NCBI GenBank assembly: GCA_963777435.1
Contig: CAVZQT010000004.1
Span: 62,001-126,000, forward strand
Reading direction: 5' to 3'
Length of the DNA stretch: 64,000 bases
Origin: AP-15 sp963777435
GTDB taxonomy: Bacteria > Pseudomonadota > Alphaproteobacteria > ATCC43930 > CGMCC-115725
A model generated the notes under the pieces. The model made no database searches and had not been told where the DNA came from. It saw nothing but the letters and a program-made list of their open reading frames with translations. Shown here in pieces: positions 1 through 9,533 of this stretch. Position numbers and translations under genes: made by a program. Every line of letters begins with the position of its first letter. The stretch's first letter is position 1.

Positions 1-841
1 CGTCGCCTAAGCCCTCAAGCAACGCCAGCGACACGAGATCAGAAACCGCCCGATCCCAGGCCCGCTGCACGATGCCACTCTGCGCGGTGAGCCGAGGATA
101 GTCGGCGCTTGCCGCTCTATCTGGGTCGGGTGACAGCTTGCTCGATCCACCCACAACCGGCTGACCGCAAAAAATCGGAATGACTTCGATACCCATGCAT
201 CCTGGCCGTTGCGGCGCGAGGTGCAATAGCGACATGACTTCGCCGTCTTCCTCGATCAACCCGACCGATCCCGAAAAACGGACTTCGGTGGCATGCCGCA
301 ATTCCGGGTGTTGATAGCGCAGCAGCAGCACAGCCCCGCCCTTAGTCAGTCTCCATTCCCGCTCGACCGGCGCCTGTTGCTGGCGACGACCTCCCTGCTC
401 GGCTTCGCTGCGGTCGGCAAAATCGCCGTCAATTTCCCAGGAAAGCAGCACCGTCGCCGGCACCAGCGCATGATTCGTTACAAAGATATCGTGGCGCAGC
501 GCGTCACCAAGGACTCGGTTGATCTGGATTTCGATCCCGTGATGCACGATTTCTCCGCCGTTCCCCGGCTGCTCCGGTCGCGGACCGGCCCGGTCACCTG
601 CCGGCGATGGCGCGAGATAGTAAGCAGTCGATGAGTGGTTCGTGACCGCAACTGCACACACACTCTGGGAAGCGTCACCGTCGACCATAAAACGCATCTT
701 TGAGAGAAAGCGTGTCTGGCGAAAGTAAAAGCCGTCCATCCCGTCGTGGATCAGCCCGGCGAGGTTGCCAACGACAAACGCTTGACCGCGATGCAGGATC
801 AAATCCGACGACCTCGGCCGAAGCCGGTTCAGGTCGATCAT
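1..841 (-). CDS. Glycogen debranching enzyme-like protein, N-terminal part (runs off the window)
   Basis: The frame is open from an ATG at 841 to the window edge, about 280 codons without a stop, so only the N-terminal part is present. It begins with LHRGQAFVVGNLAGLI and GFYFRQTRFLSKMRF near residues 15-50. This is the pattern of the N-terminal beta-sandwich domain of bacterial amylo-alpha-1,6-glucosidase/glycogen debranching proteins (GDE_N_bis type). The catalytic GH-like domain would lie beyond the window. A GGAAG Shine-Dalgarno sits about 9 bases before the ATG, and the frame is closed by a TAA shortly upstream. The gene diverges from the response regulator at 1171. The domain assignment comes from remembered family patterns; the substrate is not shown. 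Confidence 0.72.
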   Translation of the reverse strand, partial: MIDLNRLRPRSSDLILHRGQAFVVGNLAGLIHDGMDGFYFRQTRFLSKMRFMVDGDASQSVCAVAVTNHSSTAYYLAPSPAGDRAGPRPEQPGNGGEIVHHGIEIQINRVLGDALRHDIFVTNHALVPATVLLSWEIDGDFADRSEAEQGGRRQQQAPVEREWRLTKGGAVLLLRYQHPELRHATEVRFSGSVGLIEEDGEVMSLLHLAPQRPGCMGIEVIPIFCGQPVVGGSSKLSPDPDRAASADYPRLTAQSGIVQRAWDRAVSDLVSLALLEGLGD

Positions 842-1170
842 AGTAACTGGCTTCCGCAAACCACAGGATCGCTGACATTAACAGCGAGAGGACGCTGAGG
901 TTGCTGAGCGGTGTATGGGCGGTGTCGTTGGGATAAAGCCGCCCCTCACATTATGCAGCTTCGCCTCCATGCGCCGGTGGCGGTCTACTCAGCGGATGCA
1001 GCTTGAGAACTAGCGATGCCGATCGAAGGCGGCCACGGCTGATGCCGGAAAGCGATGGCGCTCCTCGTGTTGCAGATGACGTCGCCTCTGCTTGTTGCTG
1101 CTAAGTCCGAACACCACCTTTGCGGGAGGCGGGGACCGCATGCCCCGCCGATTAGCGGCAAACGGACCCA
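842..1170. other. Divergent intergenic region
   Basis: These 329 bases separate the minus-strand debranching-like gene from the plus-strand response regulator and must hold both promoters. I see no open frame with a ribosome binding site and no clear repeat or RNA gene. No promoter element was strong enough to place. Confidence 0.5.
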
Positions 1171-1848
1171 ATGAAGCTGCTCGTGGTCGAAGACGATCGT
1201 GAAACCGCTTCTTACCTCAACAAAGGTCTGAGTGAGAGCGGCTATGTTGTCGATCGCGCCGGTGACGGCCGCGAGGGGTTGTTCCTCGCAAGTTCCGGGG
1301 GCTACGACGCGATCATTCTTGACCGCATGCTCCCCGGCATGGATGGTTTGGCCGTGCTCGGCGCGTTGCGCGCCGCTGGCATTAGCACACCGGCTTTGAT
1401 ACTCAGTGCTCTCGGCAGCGTGGACGACCGGGTTAAGGGGCTGCGCGCCGGCAGCGATGACTATTTAGTCAAGCCATTTGCGTTTAGTGAGTTGCTGGCT
1501 CGCATTGAGGTGCTATTGCGCCGCGGAACCGTGGCGCCCGCGGCCACGACCCTGCGTGTCGCCGATCTCGAACTGGATCTCCTGACCCGTACTGTCAAAC
1601 GAGCCGGCAAGCCGCTCGATCTGCTCCCGCGGGAATTTCGCCTCCTCGAGTATTTGATGCGCAACGCCGGTCATGTCGTCACCCGCACGATGCTGCTTGA
1701 ACATGTTTGGGATTACCATTTCGACCCTCAGACCAATGTCATCGACGTGCATGTGAGCCGGTTGCGTCAAAAGATCGACAAGAATTTTGAACGGCCATTG
1801 CTGCATACAGTGCGCGGCGCCGGGTATTGTCTGCGGATGGCGGAGTAG
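1171..1848 (+). CDS. OmpR/PhoB-family response regulator
   Basis: This 225-residue cytoplasmic regulator has a receiver domain (about residues 1-115) followed by a winged-helix DNA-binding domain (about 125-223). The acidic pair is E7-D8-D9, the phosphoacceptor is D51 in ILDRMLPG, and the conserved lysine is K101 in YLVKPF. The C-terminal part carries LLPREFRLLEYLMRNAG and VDVHVSRLRQKID-type helices typical of the family. It lies 45 bases before the sensor kinase gene and is presumably phosphorylated by it. The length is normal. The signal and regulon are not visible; the kinase resembles metal- or phosphate-type sensors only in general architecture. Confidence 0.93.
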   Translation: MKLLVVEDDRETASYLNKGLSESGYVVDRAGDGREGLFLASSGGYDAIILDRMLPGMDGLAVLGALRAAGISTPALILSALGSVDDRVKGLRAGSDDYLVKPFAFSELLARIEVLLRRGTVAPAATTLRVADLELDLLTRTVKRAGKPLDLLPREFRLLEYLMRNAGHVVTRTMLLEHVWDYHFDPQTNVIDVHVSRLRQKIDKNFERPLLHTVRGAGYCLRMAE

Positions 1849-1893
1849 CAAGACCCGGCAATCACGAAACGTCCACTTCAAAACTTCCACTTA

Positions 1894-3337
1894 ATGACAG
1901 CCGAAAAGCTCTCGGTCCCCGCGGTCCGGTCGCCATCCTTACGGCCACCGCGCCTGTTTGAGCATTCGCGCCGGCTGGTGCGGACCCACGCTTTTCGACT
2001 GGCTGCTCTCTACTTTTTCGTTTTTGCCGCGTCGGTGCTGGGGGTGCTGTTTTTCGTCTATTGGACGAGCGCCGACTTTGTTGAACGGCAGACCGAAGCC
2101 ACCCTCGATGCCGAGATTACCGGGCTTGCCGAGCAGTATGCGCAGCGCGGTTTGAGCGGCCTTGTCCAGATTGTGGCCGCGCGGAGCGCCGGCAACCCTG
2201 GCGACGCGATGCTGTATCTGGTGACCGACCCCGACGGCCAACCTCTGGCCGGAAATCTTTCAGGCTGGCCGCTTGGGCTACCCCCGCGCGTTGGCTGGCT
2301 ATCGTTCACAGTCGAGGTCAAAGTTCACGGGCGTGAGCTAACTCATGCGGCGAGCGGCCGCCTAATTATCATCCCTGGCGGCTACCGCCTGCTTATCGGT
2401 CGCGACATCAGCGATGCCGCTGCATTTCGCGACAGGGTCAGACTGACGCTGATGTGGGCGGGTCTGTTGGCACTTGGCGTCGGGCTGCTCGGCGGCGCAG
2501 CCATGAGCCGCAACTTGCTGCGACGAGTCGAGCTGGTTAATCGAACCAGCGAACGGGTCATGGCGGGAAACCTTTCCGATCGCGTTCCGCTCGACGGCAC
2601 CAGTGACGAGTTCGATCTTCTCGCTGCCAACCTCAACCGCATGCTCGATCAGATAGAGCGCTTGATGACGGCCATGCGCGAGGTTACCGACGACGTTGCC
2701 CATGATTTGAAGACGCCATTATCCCGGCTGCGCGCGCGGCTCGAGTTGGCGCTGATCGGCCCGGCCGATGTCGGCGCACAGAGCGAGGCGATTCGCGCCG
2801 CGATCGATGAAGCCGACCGCATGCTCGGGACCTTCAACGCGCTGCTGCGGATCGCCGAGGCCGAGGCAGGCCCCGCGCGGGAACAGGCCGAGCCTCTGGA
2901 CCTCGGAGCAATAGCGCGCGAGGCCGCCGAATTTTACGAACCAGTAACAGAGGAAAAGGGGTTTTCGTTAACAGTAGTGGCGGAGCCAGACTTGAAAATT
3001 CGCGCCGACCGGCACCTACTGTCCCAGGCCCTCGCCAATCTTCTCGACAATTCGCTGAAATATGCGCCTGGCGGACGAGCTGGAAATCCGGGCTTTTCGA
3101 CTGGGCGATCATGCGGTCCTGGAAGTTGCCGATCGCGGGCCGGGTATTCCGGAACCTGACCGAGAAATTGTCTTCAATCGCTTTGTCCGGCTCGAACCCA
3201 GCCGCAGCACACCCGGCAATGGGCTGGGGCTCAGCCTTGTACGCGCAGTGGCGCATCGCCATCACGGCACCGTGACGCTTCTCGACAATCAACCTGGTTT
3301 GCGGGTCCGACTGGAGTTCCCGGTATGCGCAGATTGA
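1894..3337 (+). pseudogene. Sensor histidine kinase, frameshifted near the ATP-binding domain
   Basis: This is the inner-membrane sensor partner of the upstream regulator. It has TM helices at about residues 35-57 and 185-205, a periplasmic loop between them, a HAMP linker (about 205-258), the dimerisation helix with phosphorylated H270 in DDVAHDLKTPLSRL, and an N-box ending NLLDNSLKYAPGG. After that box the original frame runs into unrelated sequence and stops at 3159. The rest of the ATPase domain (EVADRGPGIPEP, then NGLGLSLVRA) continues one frame over to 3337. The span is 3n+1, fitting one inserted base at about 3068-3082. Either the gene is broken or the sequence has an error there; all domains are otherwise conserved. 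Confidence 0.85.
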
Positions 3338-3526
3338 CTATTCGTCCGTGGCGGCAGCGATGACCCCGCGGTCACGATCTTCAATCCGACGCGCAGTTTC
3401 GACCATCATTTCTCGCAATTCGTGCTGGTCCAGCCCGGCGCTGCGCAAAACAGGCTCCATGACCTCGTCGGCGAGCAGGTCGTCGAGGCTCGGCTGATAT
3501 CGACAGCAATCAAAACGCCCGTCCAT
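3338..3526 (-). CDS. Small conserved-looking hypothetical protein (62 aa)
   Basis: This is a short acidic protein with the run LDDLLADEVMEPVLRSAGLD followed by ELREMMVETARRIE, probably helical. It resembles the small LDDLL..D proteins scattered through alphaproteobacteria, which have no assigned function. I chose the ATG at 3526, not the one at 3532, because a GGAGG lies six bases before it but directly abuts the earlier ATG. Its stop lies against the stop of the histidine kinase, so the two genes are convergent. No motif points to an activity. Confidence 0.6.
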   Translation of the reverse strand: MDGRFDCCRYQPSLDDLLADEVMEPVLRSAGLDQHELREMMVETARRIEDRDRGVIAAATDE

Positions 3527-3831
3527 GTCCATCCTCCATGGCCTATTCTATGCAGCATCAACGGAAAGCGTGACCGCTTTATGTCCTGGGCTCGGAAATT
3601 TCGCGGCATCAGTCCTCAACAGCCGCCTTATTCCCGTCCCAATGGATAAACGTCGGATGCAAAACATCAAAAATCGGCGGCGAGGTTTTTTGAAAATCGC
3701 GGGTTTGCGAAGGCCGGATCGGTTTACCGTTGCCGGGACCGACGCCGGCGTTACACATTGCGCCGGATAAAAATTGACAAACTGTAAATCCGACCGCCGA
3801 CAACAACCGAATGCGCTATCGCGAAAGCGCG

Positions 3832-4665
3832 CTATAATTTGACAAGCTCGATCTCGAACTCGACGATGCGTGATTGAACCGTCGCACTCGTCAGCGCCGT
3901 CGAGTTCCTCGACATGGTGGTAGTCGGGCATCGCCGCAATCAAAGCCGGGCTACGCTCGGCCGCCGGGTGGAAATACATTTCGCTGACGCCTTCAGGGAG
4001 GTACGGCAACAACCGCAAGACCCGTGGCTCGACCATGTTACCGCTCCAAGCGAGGCCAAAGATGTGGTCGTTGACCACCAGCCCGGCGCGGCGCAGACGC
4101 CGACGCAGGCGCTCGATCCAGGGTCGAAAAAACGGCATCGGCGCACGCTCCTCAGGAAACGCACCGCGTAGAGCATCGACCGGTTCGGCGGGTACCCGCA
4201 CCGCCCGTAAGCCGTAGTCGCGGCCAATCTCGATGATCAGGCGGGCGACGGTCGGATGCAGATGCATGTGCTTGTGGGCGTTGACATGATCGAGCTTTAA
4301 CCCGGTCGCGCGAAAAGCCTCGAACTGGGCGCGTATCTCCTGCGCCAGTTGCCGCCTGACATCCGTGCCGAAAGAAAAAGCGAAAGCCGGCGCCAGGCCA
4401 TATTTGGATGGAATTTTCCGTCGGCTCCGATCAGCCCGGTAACCTCCTCGAGCGGCGACACCGGGCGTCCATCGACTAGCACGAGGTGCAAGCCGACATG
4501 CAACTCGGGAAAACGCCGGGCACGAGCCACGGCATCCGCCGCCGCAGACGCGCCAACCATCAGGCTCGCCGTCGACAAAATGCCGTGACGATGCCCCTCC
4601 TCAACCGCCTCGTTGACCGCCGGGTCGAGGCCAAAATCATCGGCGCAAACAATGAGGCGTTTCAC
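3832..4665 (-). pseudogene. hpnK: Hopanoid biosynthesis protein HpnK (YdjC-type deacetylase), two frameshifts
   Basis: HpnK belongs to the YdjC/ChbG carbohydrate deacetylase family and removes the acetyl group from N-acetylglucosaminyl bacteriohopanetetrol. The start MKRLIVCADDFGLDPAVNEAV carries the metal-binding DD. VGLHLVLVDG follows, then after a shift come LDHVNAHKHMHLHP and the C-terminal YFHPA segment. The frame changes at about 4380-4402 (one base lost) and at about 3895-3903 (one base gained). The second change restores a normal C-terminus ending in IELVKL with TAG at 3832. The span is exactly 3n, so the two lesions compensate. Restored length is about 277 residues, normal for the family. 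It is the last hopanoid gene of the hpnI-hpnJ-ldh-hpnK block. Confidence 0.85.
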
Positions 4666-4738
4666 GAAACGATCTTTCGCCTAAAACGCGCGTTGGCGGC
4701 CGTGACGCCGCTCCTGCCAAAGTTGACGAAAAATGACC

Positions 4739-5672
4739 CTAGAGCTTGATCTGAGCGAGCGCCGATTTCAAGGTCTCGGCACTACGCATGCAGCGCCTGC
4801 CGCTCGTCCTCGGACATTTGGGGGTTAAGAATTTCGACCACTCCGTCGCGCCCGAGGACAGTCGGTAATGAAAGCGTCACGCCATATTCAGGGTTGTGCG
4901 AACCGATCGGAATCACCGCCCGCTCATCACGCAAGATGATCTCCGCGATGCGTGCCGACGCCATGCCGATACCGTGTTGGCTGGCGCCGATGCCCTCGAT
5001 GATGGCGATGTTCGCATAGCGGACATCTTGTTCGATCTGCTCGCGAAACTCCGCCGGGTTTTGATCAGACCGGGCCAGCAGATCGAGTACGGGCGCCCCA
5101 GCGACCCGGGCAGCGGACCACAAAAACACCTCGGTGGTGCCGTGTTCGCCGATAATCAGCGAATCGACGCTGGCCGGGCTGACTCTCAGCTTCTGCGCCA
5201 GGTGAAAGCGAAATCGCAGGCTGTCGAGAAATGTCCCGGTGCTGAGGACACGCGTGTGACCCAGATTTCGGACCGCGTCCGCCAGCGGATCCGGCGGATC
5301 GGTAACGACCAGCACGAGTGCATCCGGGGCTGCTGAGTGAACTCGGGGAACGATATCACGGTAGATATCGACATTCGCCGCAAGCAGACGCAGTCGGCCG
5401 GCGGGATCGCTGCGATCGGTAGCACCGCCCGCTCTTTTCGTTGAGACCGGCGGTGATCATCACCAGTTCGCAGCCTTTGAGATCGTCGTAGTCGCCGGCG
5501 CGCAGATCAACCGCAGGGAACAAAACCGCGCCATACCGGGTGTCGGCGACAAGCCCCTCCGATCGCTTTCGATTACGATTAACGACGACGATTTCGCGCG
5601 CGCAGCCTCGTGAGACGAGAGCCGTCAGGCACGCCGCGCCGACGCGCCGGCGCCGATAATTCCCACCTTCAT
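4739..5672 (-). pseudogene. Lactate/malate dehydrogenase family protein, three frameshifts
   Basis: This is a NAD-dependent 2-hydroxyacid dehydrogenase of the L-LDH/MDH family. It starts MKVGIIGAGA (Rossmann glycine loop) at 5672 behind a strong GGAGGAA. Further on are NRNRKRSEGLVADTR, VMITAGLNEK, LDSLRFRFHL with the substrate arginine, and IIGEHGTTEV with the catalytic histidine. The frame breaks at about 5640-5650 (one base lost), 5428-5439 (one gained) and 4779-4788 (one gained). The last break restores a helical tail ETLKSALAQIKL ending in TAG at 4739. Restored length is about 310 residues, normal for the family. VTDPPDP replaces the NPVD of typical members, so the substrate is uncertain. 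It sits between hpnJ and hpnK on the same strand. Confidence 0.82.
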
Positions 5673-5819
5673 CCGCCGTTCCTCCTACCGCTGAGCCAGG
5701 CCGGCCCTCGACCCGCTTGAACAAACAGCAGGCGGTCGGCGATCCGCTCGCCCTGCAAGATTGCTCTTTGACGAAAATCGCGCGGTGTCAGGAGTTCGCG
5801 GCTTGCGGAACTGCTACGC

Positions 5820-7247
5820 TCAGCCTGCCATCTCGCGACTCCGGAGAAAGTGGAAGAATTCAACACCTTCGCGGAGGCGGCGGCGCATCATGTGCGGACT
5901 TTTCACCATTTCAGCGACGAGGGCCGCAATTTTCTCGCGGCGAAAATAAAACCGTTTGTAGAAGGTTTCGAGCGATTCGAAAATCTCGGTATGCGATAGG
6001 TGCGGATAATGGAGCGGCGCGATCTGCACCCCGCGATCATCGATCAGTTCGGCGTGAGAAGTGTCCAGCCAGCCATTCTCGACAGCTTGGCGGTAAAGAT
6101 AAGTGCCGGGATAGGGTGCCGCGAGCGAAACCTGAATCGTGTGCGGGTTGATTTCGCCGGCAAACCGGATCGTCTCCTCGATGGTTTCTTTGGTCTCGCC
6201 AGGTAGCCCGAGGATGAAAGTGCCGTGAATGGTAATACCAAGCTCATGGCAATCCTTGGTAAAACGGCGGGCAATGTCGATGCGCATCCCCTTCTTGATG
6301 TTGTTTAGGATCTTCTGGTTGCCGGTTTCGTAACCGACCAGCAGCAAACGCAATCCATTGTCGCGCAAAATCTCGAGTGTGGCGCGCGGCACATTCGCCT
6401 TGGCATTGCACGACCAGGTGACGCCCAGCTTTCCTAGTTCGCGGGCGATCGCTTCGGCGCGCGGGCGGTCGTCGGTAAAAGTGTCGTCATCGAAAAAGAA
6501 CTCCCTTACTTGCGGGAACCAGCTCTTCGCGAGCCGTATCTCTTCGATAACATGGTCGACACTGCGCACTCGGTAGCGATGGCCGCCGACTGTCTGCGGC
6601 CACAGGCAGAACGTGCATTTGGAGCGGCAACCGCGTCCCGTGTAGAGTGATAGATAAGGGTGCAGCAAGTACCCAATGAAATAATCTTCAACCCTCAGGT
6701 CACGCTTGTAGACTTCGCTGACAAAGGGCAGCTGATCCATGTCTTCGAGGATCGCGCGGTCGCGATTGTGGCAGATCGAGCCGTTCGCCGTACGATAGCT
6801 GAGGCCGTCGATCGCATCGAAACCGTGACCTTCCGCCACTTCCTTGATCGTGAAATCGAATTCTTCGCGAGCGACAAAATCGAGGGCGGACGATGCCTTC
6901 AGGCTGTCTTCGGGCTCAACCGCTACCTTGGCGCCGACCATGCCGATCTTGAGGCGAGGGTTGGCATCCTTTAACGCTTCGGCGACCTTGATGTCGGAGG
7001 CGAAGGATGGGGTCGAGGTGTGCAGCACGACGAGTTCGTAATCAGCGGCAAGCGGCAATGCGTCGCCGAGTTTGAGCCGAGCCGGCGGGGCATCGACCAA
7101 ACGGCTCCCAGGCACCAGCGCGGCCGGCTGAGCGAGCCAAGTCGGAAACCAGAAAGAACGGATCTCGCGTCGTGCCTGATAACGCGAGCCCGCGCCGCCG
7201 TCGAAGCCGTCGAAGGACGGAGGATGCAGAAACAGGGTTCTGATCAT
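5820..7247 (-). CDS. hpnJ: Hopanoid biosynthesis radical SAM protein HpnJ
   Basis: HpnJ is a B12-binding-type radical SAM enzyme linked to forming the cyclitol ether head group of hopanoids. The N-terminus MIRTLFLHPPSFDGFDGG starts a cobalamin-binding-like domain. The radical SAM core begins at GRGCRSKCTFCLWPQ (CxxxCxxC iron-sulphur ligands), followed by FFFDDDTFT and TFILGLPGET. I chose ATG 7247, giving 475 residues; its first bases overlap the hpnI stop (ATGA), which indicates translational coupling. The frame is open further upstream, but that is a shadow of hpnI. The gene is intact, unlike its neighbours hpnI and hpnK. Confidence 0.93.
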   Translation of the reverse strand: MIRTLFLHPPSFDGFDGGAGSRYQARREIRSFWFPTWLAQPAALVPGSRLVDAPPARLKLGDALPLAADYELVVLHTSTPSFASDIKVAEALKDANPRLKIGMVGAKVAVEPEDSLKASSALDFVAREEFDFTIKEVAEGHGFDAIDGLSYRTANGSICHNRDRAILEDMDQLPFVSEVYKRDLRVEDYFIGYLLHPYLSLYTGRGCRSKCTFCLWPQTVGGHRYRVRSVDHVIEEIRLAKSWFPQVREFFFDDDTFTDDRPRAEAIARELGKLGVTWSCNAKANVPRATLEILRDNGLRLLLVGYETGNQKILNNIKKGMRIDIARRFTKDCHELGITIHGTFILGLPGETKETIEETIRFAGEINPHTIQVSLAAPYPGTYLYRQAVENGWLDTSHAELIDDRGVQIAPLHYPHLSHTEIFESLETFYKRFYFRREKIAALVAEMVKSPHMMRRRLREGVEFFHFLRSREMAG

Positions 7248-8387
7248 ACGGCCTTCTCTCCATCGACGACGGTCATCCGGCCACTCGGGTCGACATCGAA
7301 ACTCTGGTCTCGCCAAGACACCCGCCGGCCAAAGAAGCTGGCGACGAACACGGCAAAGGACAAGGCATCGCGTAGCGGCAGCAGCCAGAGTCTGTCGGTT
7401 CGGCAACCGAAAGTCCGCGCAATCACACCCGCACCAGCCCATCTCAGCATACAGGTAATTCCGAGGAGTAGAGCAGTATCCGGCCGAAATCCACTGCCAG
7501 CCGCGGCGAGTAGCGCCAGCGCCAGCGGATGCGTCACGAAGGTCCCGGCAAATCCGGCCGGGGCGAGCCCCTTGACGGTGCGCGCCCAGCGCAGCTCGTG
7601 CCGCCACAGCGCCAGAAACGACGGTTCGTACACTTGAGCTTCAACGACATAGCGCGACAGCACGACCCTTAGCCCTTGCGTACGAACGGCGTCGCCGATC
7701 CGGCGATCATCAGCAAGCTCGTTGCGCAGCGGCGAAAAGCCACCGATTCGGTCTAGGGTTGCCCGGCGGAGGCCGATCGTAGCGCCAAAGCACCCCCCGC
7801 CAATCCCGAGCGCATCCGCAAGGAGCGCATTTGGTAGAAAACCAAAACTGATTTGTAGCGCTCCCAGATACGACCAAAATCCGCCGGTGGATGTACCTTT
7901 GTATAGGCAGGTGACGATCCCTGTACCCGGATCTTGAAGCGGGGCTGTGACCGCGGCGAGGTAGCGAGGATCGACCCGCATGTCGCTGTCAGCCAGGATC
8001 AGAATATCGTGGCGCGCCGCCGGCAGCATGTTTTCGAGGTTGGAGACCTTTTGATTGCTGCCGCGCATATGAGGGTCGATAACTAACGCGATATCCTCGC
8101 AGGGCAAATCGTGGATTAGCGCGCGGACATCGGCAATCGCGCTGTCTTCCGGGTTGTTGACGCCGAGCACAACCTGCAGCATCGAATAGTCTTGCTCGAC
8201 GAAACTACGCAGGTTGTCATACAGGCCCGGTTCGGCGCCGTGCAACGGCTTCAGAATTGAAACCGGCGGTTGCTCCGCCGTTACCGGTAATCGGTCGGAG
8301 GGCAAATCGTAGGGCTGCCCAGGCTTGGCCGGCAAGGCACAGCCAACCTACCAGCAGCACGGCGGCGATCGGCAGCATCAGGCTCAT
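7244..8387 (-). pseudogene. hpnI: Hopanoid glycosyltransferase HpnI, frameshift in the N-terminus
   Basis: HpnI is a membrane-bound GT2-type glycosyltransferase that adds N-acetylglucosamine to bacteriohopanetetrol. The catalytic part has PPVSILKPLHGAEP, ILADSDMRVDP (DSD metal site), NELADDRRIGDAV and the acceptor motif ELRWARTVKG, followed by C-terminal hydrophobic helices. A normal membrane-anchor start, MSLMLPIAAVLLVGWLCLAG, begins at ATG 8387 in a different frame. The span is 3n+1, so one base appears to have been inserted at about 8290-8315. An intact frame alone would have to start at a weak TTG at 8335 and would lack the anchor. Restored length is about 380 residues. Confidence 0.87.
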
Positions 8388-8563
8388 CTAGTCCGCTCCA
8401 CGCCAATGCGCGGTAACGGATGTTGCTTCAGGGCGTTCCCAATGAGGATCGGATCGGGTTGAGGATGCGGGCGAGCGCAATTTGTGGCAGCGAATTAGCG
8501 CCTACATATAATCCTTCGCGTTCGCAGGCTGGACCTGCCGCTGCAGAATAACGAGGCAAGATC

Positions 8564-9499
8564 ATGCGGGTTGTGTTAGCTCAGCCGCGAGGTTTCTGCG
8601 CCGGGGTCGAACGGGCGATCGAGATCGTCGAGCGCGCGCTCGAAAAGTTCGGGCCGCCGATCTACGTACGCCATGAGATTGTGCACAATCGTCATGTTGT
8701 CGAGCGTCTGCGCGCCAAGGGGGCGCATTTCGTCGATGAGATCGACGAGATACCGCCCGGCAGTGTCACGATTTTCAGCGCTCACGGGGTCGCGAGCACG
8801 ATCGAGGAGCGAGCCGGAATCCGTGGATTGCCAGTCATCGACGCCACCTGTCCTCTCGTCTCGAAAGTGCATATCGAGGGCCAGAGGTACGCCAATCAGG
8901 GACGCGAGATCATTCTGATCGGGCATGCAGGCCATCCCGAGATTGTCGGAACGATGGGCCGAATTGTCGGTCGGGTGCATCTGATTTCGACACCCGAAGA
9001 GGTGGCCGGGCTCCAGGTCTCCGACCCGACCAAGCTCGCCTTTATCACTCAAACGACACTAAGCGTCGACGATACCCGCGCTGTAATCGAGGCACTCCGA
9101 TTGCGCTTTCCGACAATCGTCGGACCCGACACCAAGGATATCTGCTATGCAACGCAAAATCGCCAGAGGGCGGCGCGTGATCTCGCCAGGGTGGTCGATG
9201 TTGTGTTGGTCGTCGGTGCGCCGAATAGCTCGAATTCCAACCGCCTGCGTGAAATCGCCGCTGAGAGCGGAGTGTCCAGCTATTTGATCGAAGATGCCGA
9301 TGCGCTTGATCGAAAATGGCTCGACGGCGCCTCGGCTGTCGGCATTACAGCCGGCGCCTCGGCCCCGGCCGAATTGGTCGTGGCATTGATCGACCGCCTG
9401 CGCAGCCTGACCGAGATCGAGGTCGAGGAATTGCCCGGAGTCCTGGAAAATGTCCGTTTTCGCATGCCGGCTCAGCTGATCGAGGACGCGACTGGCTGA
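8564..9499 (+). CDS. ispH: 4-hydroxy-3-methylbut-2-enyl diphosphate reductase
   Basis: IspH (LytB) catalyses the last step of the MEP pathway, giving IPP and DMAPP for squalene and hopanoids. The three cysteines that hold the iron-sulphur cluster are visible: C12 in RGFCAGVERAIE, C96 in DATCPLVSKVH and C194 in DICYATQNRQ. The conserved IFSAHGV and ITAGASAP segments are also present. At 311 residues the length is typical. It is immediately followed on the same strand by hpnH, a common arrangement in hopanoid producers, and diverges from the hpnI block. Confidence 0.97.
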   Translation: MRVVLAQPRGFCAGVERAIEIVERALEKFGPPIYVRHEIVHNRHVVERLRAKGAHFVDEIDEIPPGSVTIFSAHGVASTIEERAGIRGLPVIDATCPLVSKVHIEGQRYANQGREIILIGHAGHPEIVGTMGRIVGRVHLISTPEEVAGLQVSDPTKLAFITQTTLSVDDTRAVIEALRLRFPTIVGPDTKDICYATQNRQRAARDLARVVDVVLVVGAPNSSNSNRLREIAAESGVSSYLIEDADALDRKWLDGASAVGITAGASAPAELVVALIDRLRSLTEIEVEELPGVLENVRFRMPAQLIEDATG

Positions 9500-9533
9500 G
9501 TTCTCCTAGTTTCAATTTTATTGAGGCTTTCTC

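Noticed and set aside
293..634. 113-codon plus-strand frame near the left edge
   Set aside because: It is opposite the debranching-like gene, whose minus-strand reading is uninterrupted and protein-like.
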